Below, piece after piece: positions 58,421 to 64,000 of a stretch of DNA of 64,000 nucleotides. The translations under genes were made by a program, and so were the position numbers. The notes beneath the pieces were generated by a model, which saw only the letters and a list, made by a program, of their open reading frames with translations, searched no databases and was not told the origin of the DNA. The stretch's first letter is position 1; each line of letters starts with the position of its first letter. Where the stretch lies: assembly GCA_005656395.1 (NCBI GenBank), contig SRSI01000072.1, positions 124,001 to 188,000 on the forward strand. The letters are read 5' to 3'. The DNA comes from Strongyloides papillosus. Taxonomy: Eukaryota; Nematoda; Chromadorea; Rhabditida; Strongyloididae.

Positions 58421-58709
58421 AAAAGGTTATATAATAGTAGGAAACTGGAAAGATTCAAAAGACAATGAACATATCCATTTGCAGAAGATTATTGATGATC
58501 AATCGTCATGTGAAGAACACTCTGATAAAACAATATGTAATAGTATTAATGTCGATTTTTATTTGAAAGAAAACGATATTCTGTTAATCATTGAACAAAA
58601 TGTCATAAAATGTATTCATATAACTAAACAAGCTCTTATACATCTAAATAAATACAACATTAAAAACACATTAGAAGAAGGAAAACATTTTTCTTTGCAA
58701 TCATATTAG
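58421..58709 (+). CDS. Exon-like open stretch, unidentified
   Basis: After an acceptor-like AAAAATCAG (ending 58420) a frame stays open for 96 codons to TAG at 58709. Its composition is balanced for this DNA: VGNWKDSKDNEHIHLQK, SSCEEHSDKTICNS, DFYLKENDILLIIEQN, CIHITKQALIHLNKYN. There is no Met near the start, so it would be a 3' terminal exon of a gene whose other exons are not recognised. It could equally be a chance frame or a gene fragment. Confidence 0.25.
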
Positions 58710-60309
58710 TTACATTAAAGTTAAAATTTCAAGATTTTAAAAAAAAATACTGCAAATACAAAGTTATTTATGAAAGATATTAGTTTATAAATGGTATCAT
58801 GAAAATTAATTCACAATACTTTACAAAACCCTTAGATATACATAAGATTGCTGAAAAATGGATATGAACGCCCATGGAAGGCATTGGAGAAGATTAAACT
58901 ATATATACTATAGAAAATCATAATATATGTTCATAATATAATTTTATTTACATTGTAATTTATATACTAATAAAAGGTTGTCTATTATTCTTAACACTAG
59001 TTTATTTGTTAAAAGGAAGCACTTCTATAAAAAAAATTATAAATATCACTTAATCAATTTTAATAAAATGGCATAATTTGTCTATTAAATTATCATTTTA
59101 TAAAATTATGCCATAACTTAGGTATTTGTATTTAATAACATTCTTAAATTAGTAAATTTTTTATTTCTGTGTACAAAAAAATGATTAGCATTAAATTAGC
59201 AGCACTATGAAATTTTTTCTAGTACTTGAAGCCTACTCTTAGAAAATTTGCTTTTAAATATGTATCCTGATGAATCATTTTCTAAGAACGTCAAGATTCT
59301 TTTTATTTTTAGTATTTGAAATAATGTGCATATATTATTATAAAAGTTATGTGCTAATTTATAAAAAAAGACATGTGTTTCATTTTGACCGTATATATAT
59401 CTTTGTTATAAAAACTATACACTTTATAAAAGTGTATCGTATCTTTTGCATAATCAATACGATATTTATTTATACTTTGCTATTAAAAATGAAAAAAAAA
59501 TTTTATCGTCAAAGTGATACAAGTTTGCTATTTTATTTATGATTACACAATTATATTTATAACAACAGTTTTTAATTATAAATATAATTAATATTTTACG
59601 GTATAAATTTTTTTACATTTAGCTTAAAATAAAAATCTTTACAATAGTTAAATTAAAAAAGTTGATAAAGTATATTTATAGAAAGACAACTTTAAAAAAA
59701 GTTAATTGGCATTGTAATCGTGAAACAGATAGTAAATTCTTAAAGAACTCTTAAAATAACACGATGATATTTAAATAGATAACGTTAAATAAAGATGAAC
59801 AAGGATAAAAGTGACATTTTTTTATTAAAATAATTTTTTAAAACAAATGTAAAAAAATGAATAATTTTTATTTTTTGATTCATTGTATAATCTTGTTGAA
59901 AAGGTGGTACTATGTCTGATACCACCTCCGAATTGACACAGTATAAATTTTGTCTTTATAAAAATTACTAATATTATATTTTGTTAACTAAATTAAACTT
60001 AATATGAGATATGCAAAAAATATTACTACAATAATTGTTGATAAACATAAAAGAAACAGTAATGATTAAAAATAATTTAGATATATTAAATTATTACAAT
60101 TATGAATAATTTTTAATTCTAGAAAATTTAAAAGTTATGGAATTTTTAATTTGGAATTTTTTATAGATTTAATTAAATAGTAAAAAAGCTTTCATAAGTC
60201 ACTATTTTATTTATTTAAATAAAATTAGAGGATATTATTAGGTTTTAAACATAAAACAAATTACATTCATGAAAGAATTAATGTATTTGTACAAATAAAT
60301 GTTACAGCA
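58710..60309. other. AT-rich DNA, no supported gene
   Basis: The 90-codon plus frame at 59270-59542 is almost all F, I, Y, K and L with no motif and is probably chance. A small hairpin, GGTGGTACTATGTCTGATACCACC, lies at about 59905-59930. Confidence 0.35.
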
Positions 60310-63300
60310 TAAAGGGTATTTCAAAAAATACCCGATTCCATTGAGCATCAATAACTTTTCTTATACCTTTAGAATGCTATGATATTATTTATATTTTATT
60401 GTTTAACCTATTTTCTACAACACTTTTAAAGATCGTTTTGTATTTTAAGTTTAAATAAAGTTTTAGAGATTTTTATAGGTATAATTTTTTAATGTATCTT
60501 TTTATTAAAAATAACTATTTGTCTAGCAAAAACTATTGTAACTTTTATTATTTTAATAATTTTTCCAACAGTAGTTAATTGATATCTAAATTCTTTTTCT
60601 ATCAAGTATATAAGGATTTATCATGATAAATCAATTATAAATAAATTTATAAAGTATTAAGCATTATACGTTTTTGTTCATAATAGAAAAAAATTTAATA
60701 TAAATTTTCATAACTACTAAGAAATTTATTAAAAATTGAAAAGAAATAGCTAAATAGTATTATTCATTACAACACTTCAAAATTTTAAATGCTTGTAATT
60801 AAATTACAATATTTGATTATTATAAATAAAATATGAATATTATTATTGTAAAATTTTAACATTTACATGTGTTAAATTAAGTGGATAACATCATTTAATA
60901 AAATTTTATTACTTGCTTATTAGTAATTATTATCAAACTTATATTATTTTTAAAATTTCTAAATTTATCATTGCTAATGAATTATATAAAAATGCTTACT
61001 ACAAAAAATCTATAACTTTACTTATAATTGACTTTTAATAATGCTTCTTTTTATACTTTATATAATAATTTTTCTATAAAATAACTGTATATTATAGAAA
61101 AAATATCGCCTATTAAGAAAGTATGTCTATTTTTTCTTATAAAAAAGTATAGGAAAAATAACACACATGTTAATCTCTATAACTTTTTTAACATATGATT
61201 TAAAAACGATCGTAAAAGATATTATAGAAAACAAGTGTACCATCAAACAGGAAACAAAATTATAAAACTTTATAGTTATAGAAAAAATTATGATGCTCAA
61301 TTTCTTTGCTTATCATTTTTGTACATTCTGTACAAAAAGATTACAAACTAAATTATCTAAAGAATATTTACAATATTATCTTAAACATTTAAAAAAGTGT
61401 AACTTTTTCTAAATATAATAACTTTTTATAATATTATAATCATCTAGTAGATTAAATTCTTTTCTACAACAAATTTTAGGAATAGTTTATGGATATTAAT
61501 TTTTAATAAAGTCACGAAATATCAATCTTTATATTTTTAATAGTGGAAATAATTTTTTTTAAATCATTTTCATTAAAAACTAAAAGCAAATATGAAACTA
61601 CAATTTCTAATTAATAATATTTTGTATAATTAAATATTTGTTGCTCTTCATTATCACAAATATGGATATTTTTTAATACCTAAAATTATTAGTTTGAAAA
61701 TTATTAAAAATTATCATTATAAAAGTATTCATAACACTACTTGCAATTAGTATCTAATAGCGGATCTTAAAATATGTTGTAAAAAAAAATTTAGACTACT
61801 AGATAAATGTAATATTATGGAAAATTATTATGTTTAAAAAAAGTTACATTAATTTGAAGAATTAAGAAATTTCAAAATTCTTGTAGAAAAATAGGAATCA
61901 TATAAACACATATAATTATATCACAAGTTAAGATTTTACCATTTATCTTAAAAAAAATTTTTAATGTGATTTCAAGCTTTAAGATAGATATAAAATCATA
62001 AAAACATACTTACATTAGAAAAACTAGACCTTTTTAATAGTCATGATGACGAAATTGTCATCCACAACATTTAAAATTTTTCTTTGTTTTATAAACATGT
62101 AGGAATTTTTACTGGATAATTTTCACATCCGACATTTGAATTAAGAACATTACAAATTTTATACTCAATCCTAAAAAACTTTTAAATCTATAACTGTATT
62201 GAATTTAAAAAGCTCTGAATACTTTAATAATATTCATTATGAATAAAATTAAATACTTCTTTACGCTAACAATATTATAACGTTATACAATTTTTTAGAT
62301 TTATTTTGTTATTAATAGAATTATGAATAAAAATATTTACTTTTTATTTCTAATATTTTAATAGGAGCCTTATAGGTCTTCATTCAGAATTTAATAAAAA
62401 AACTTCTAGCTTGCTTTACTTAGATTATAGTAAATTCAAACAAATTCTGATTTATTGGTTTAGTTTCTGCACAGTTGACTGTAGTGTATAAAGTTCTATT
62501 TGACATTGTTGTATTAAAAATAATTAATTAAACAAAATATACAAGAAATTACAATATTTGAGGTATGGAATTTGAAAGTAAAGATTAATATCAAATATTT
62601 TATCTCGGATATGCACATTTTAATATTTATATTTGTGATCACCCAACAATGTTAATTTTATACATTTTTAAAGTTCAAAATATCTTAAACTTTTTTTGCA
62701 ATAAACTATATATCCTTCAATGCGTTGGTTTTCATGAATTCAATTTTTTATTAACATAAAAATTATTTTATTACTAGACACAAACTTTTTTATCATTATT
62801 TTGCTAACTAAATTTGACAAAATGCAGACCAATTTATCAATTCACTAATCATCTTATCAAAATATGGACTACGTAAATGTATAATACAAATAATTTTCAA
62901 ATGAATTACTATTTAATTTTTTATATTTTACAAATTTTGATTAATAAATAAAAGGTTATTTGTTATATTAATACAATTATATATTAGTTACATTCATTTA
63001 TTTTATAAGAAATTTTGTCAAAAACTTGGTTTGTTTCTAAAAACATAATATAAATGATATAGGAAATTATATTTTACAAGGTCATGATCCTAGTTTAAAA
63101 AATTTAATTAAAGATTGTAGGTGTACTAAAAGAATAACTGGAAAATTTTTTTTATTTGTTTCTTAACAATCTCTTTATCACTTATTAAATTTATTAAAAA
63201 TTGAGGAAATCATTTTAACATTTAAAATCATTTTTATTTAATAAATTGTTTGTATAAAATAAATAATTACTTTATAGTGTATTTTATTAATTTATTTATA

Positions 63301-64000
63301 CTATATTTTACTAGTAATAAAATAATATTTTATAATTTTTAAAAAAGTTTCACTCTAACGGAATTTTTTAATTTCTTTTTTTTTTTATTTTACTTGGTGT
63401 TACCTTATTTAAATTTGTGATAAGTATTCTTCATTCTAATGATCTGAGAATTGGTTGTGTTCAGTAAAAAATAAAATTCAAAGTAAACTAAAGCAATCAT
63501 GTAAGTTTTTTTTACTAACATATTTTTATCTATACATTAAATTTTGACGAAAATAAAACAAATCTTGATTTTTATATTAACACTTTGTTTATTATAAAAA
63601 CAGCGCCTTAACTATTTGATAATTTTTTACTCCTAATTATATTAGAAAATTAAACAATTGCAGCTGATATTATGATAACAATTCTTTATTTAATTATTAA
63701 AGAAAAAACATAGAAGTTATTTGTAAAAAAAGCTATTTATATGGAAAATACATTTTGATAAGAACATTATAACATTTGTCTAATTAAAATAACGTTTCTT
63801 TTATAATAATCAATGCGATAATATAGAAGTTAAAGTTTACTTTCTTTCCTATTTGTCATAAATAATTAATTACTTTTAAATATTTTAACTATAAATCATT
63901 TATATTATAAATAGTTTGTTTTATAATTTAATGCTACACTATCTTCAATAATATCATTTGTAAAATAATTTAATTACGTGCAAAAAAAATTACTAAAAGT
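60310..64000. repeat. Large diverged direct repeat, copy B
   Basis: Matches copy A (about 590-4300) in order and orientation, without credible coding sequence. It opens with a short hairpin GGGTATT/AATACCC (60314-60333). It reaches the window edge, so the true right boundary is unknown. Confidence 0.6.

Noticed and set aside
59270..59542. 90-codon frame as a small membrane protein
   Set aside because: F/I/Y/K-rich low complexity with no supporting signal.

Overview
This window is very AT-rich eukaryotic DNA (by eye about three quarters A+T). It is dominated by transposable elements and their remains. The best host clue is a pair of astacin-family genes with the catalytic, EGF-like and CUB-like layout common in nematodes, where AT-rich Strongyloides-type genomes carry large astacin families. 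A 35-nt GT..AG intron and TTTTCAG acceptor-like sites upstream of two start codons also fit a nematode. I infer an AT-rich nematode and cannot name a species. There are no bacterial operons, rRNA genes or CRISPR arrays, and I recognised no tRNA.

Layout. 1-580 is the cut end of a CAGGGTGTCTC-ended repeat. About 590-4300 is copy A of a large diverged direct repeat, and copy B is 60310-64000. 6538-8131 is a foldback element with internal 168-bp tandem repeats. About 10480-10801 looks like a solo LTR. 11.2-16.7 kb holds decayed minus-strand retroelement and pogo/Tigger-type coding remains. 18408-23164 is a young Ty3/gypsy-type LTR retrotransposon with identical 145-bp LTRs and a GTATT target duplication. 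25.7-31.0 kb holds gypsy, piggyBac and DIRS-like pseudogenes. 31036-33122 is a foldback element with another element nested in it. 33284-33688 is a truncated copy of the unknown gene found intact at 57087-58076.

33682-48814 is a 15.1-kb inverted-repeat structure. Two 4,716-bp arms (35833-40548 and 42997-47712) look identical and each carries one astacin gene that has lost its zinc-binding motif. Diverged 525-bp tandem units lie outside the arms (five left, three right). The inner 2.4 kb continues the inverted symmetry at lower identity. Beyond it lie a LINE endonuclease remnant (49.6-50.7 kb), a 901-bp mariner-like element (52153-53053), a second foldback (53310-55087) carrying a Tigger-like MITE, a WD-repeat-like fragment, the intact unknown gene, and repeat copy B.

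Two things deserve most attention. The first is the palindrome with homogenised, catalytically dead astacin copies. The second is the LTR retrotransposon: its pol keeps a degenerate RNase H before integrase and has a complete-looking second RNase H after integrase, in a frame offset by one base. A decayed relative at 12-13.7 kb shows the same integrase-then-RNase H order.
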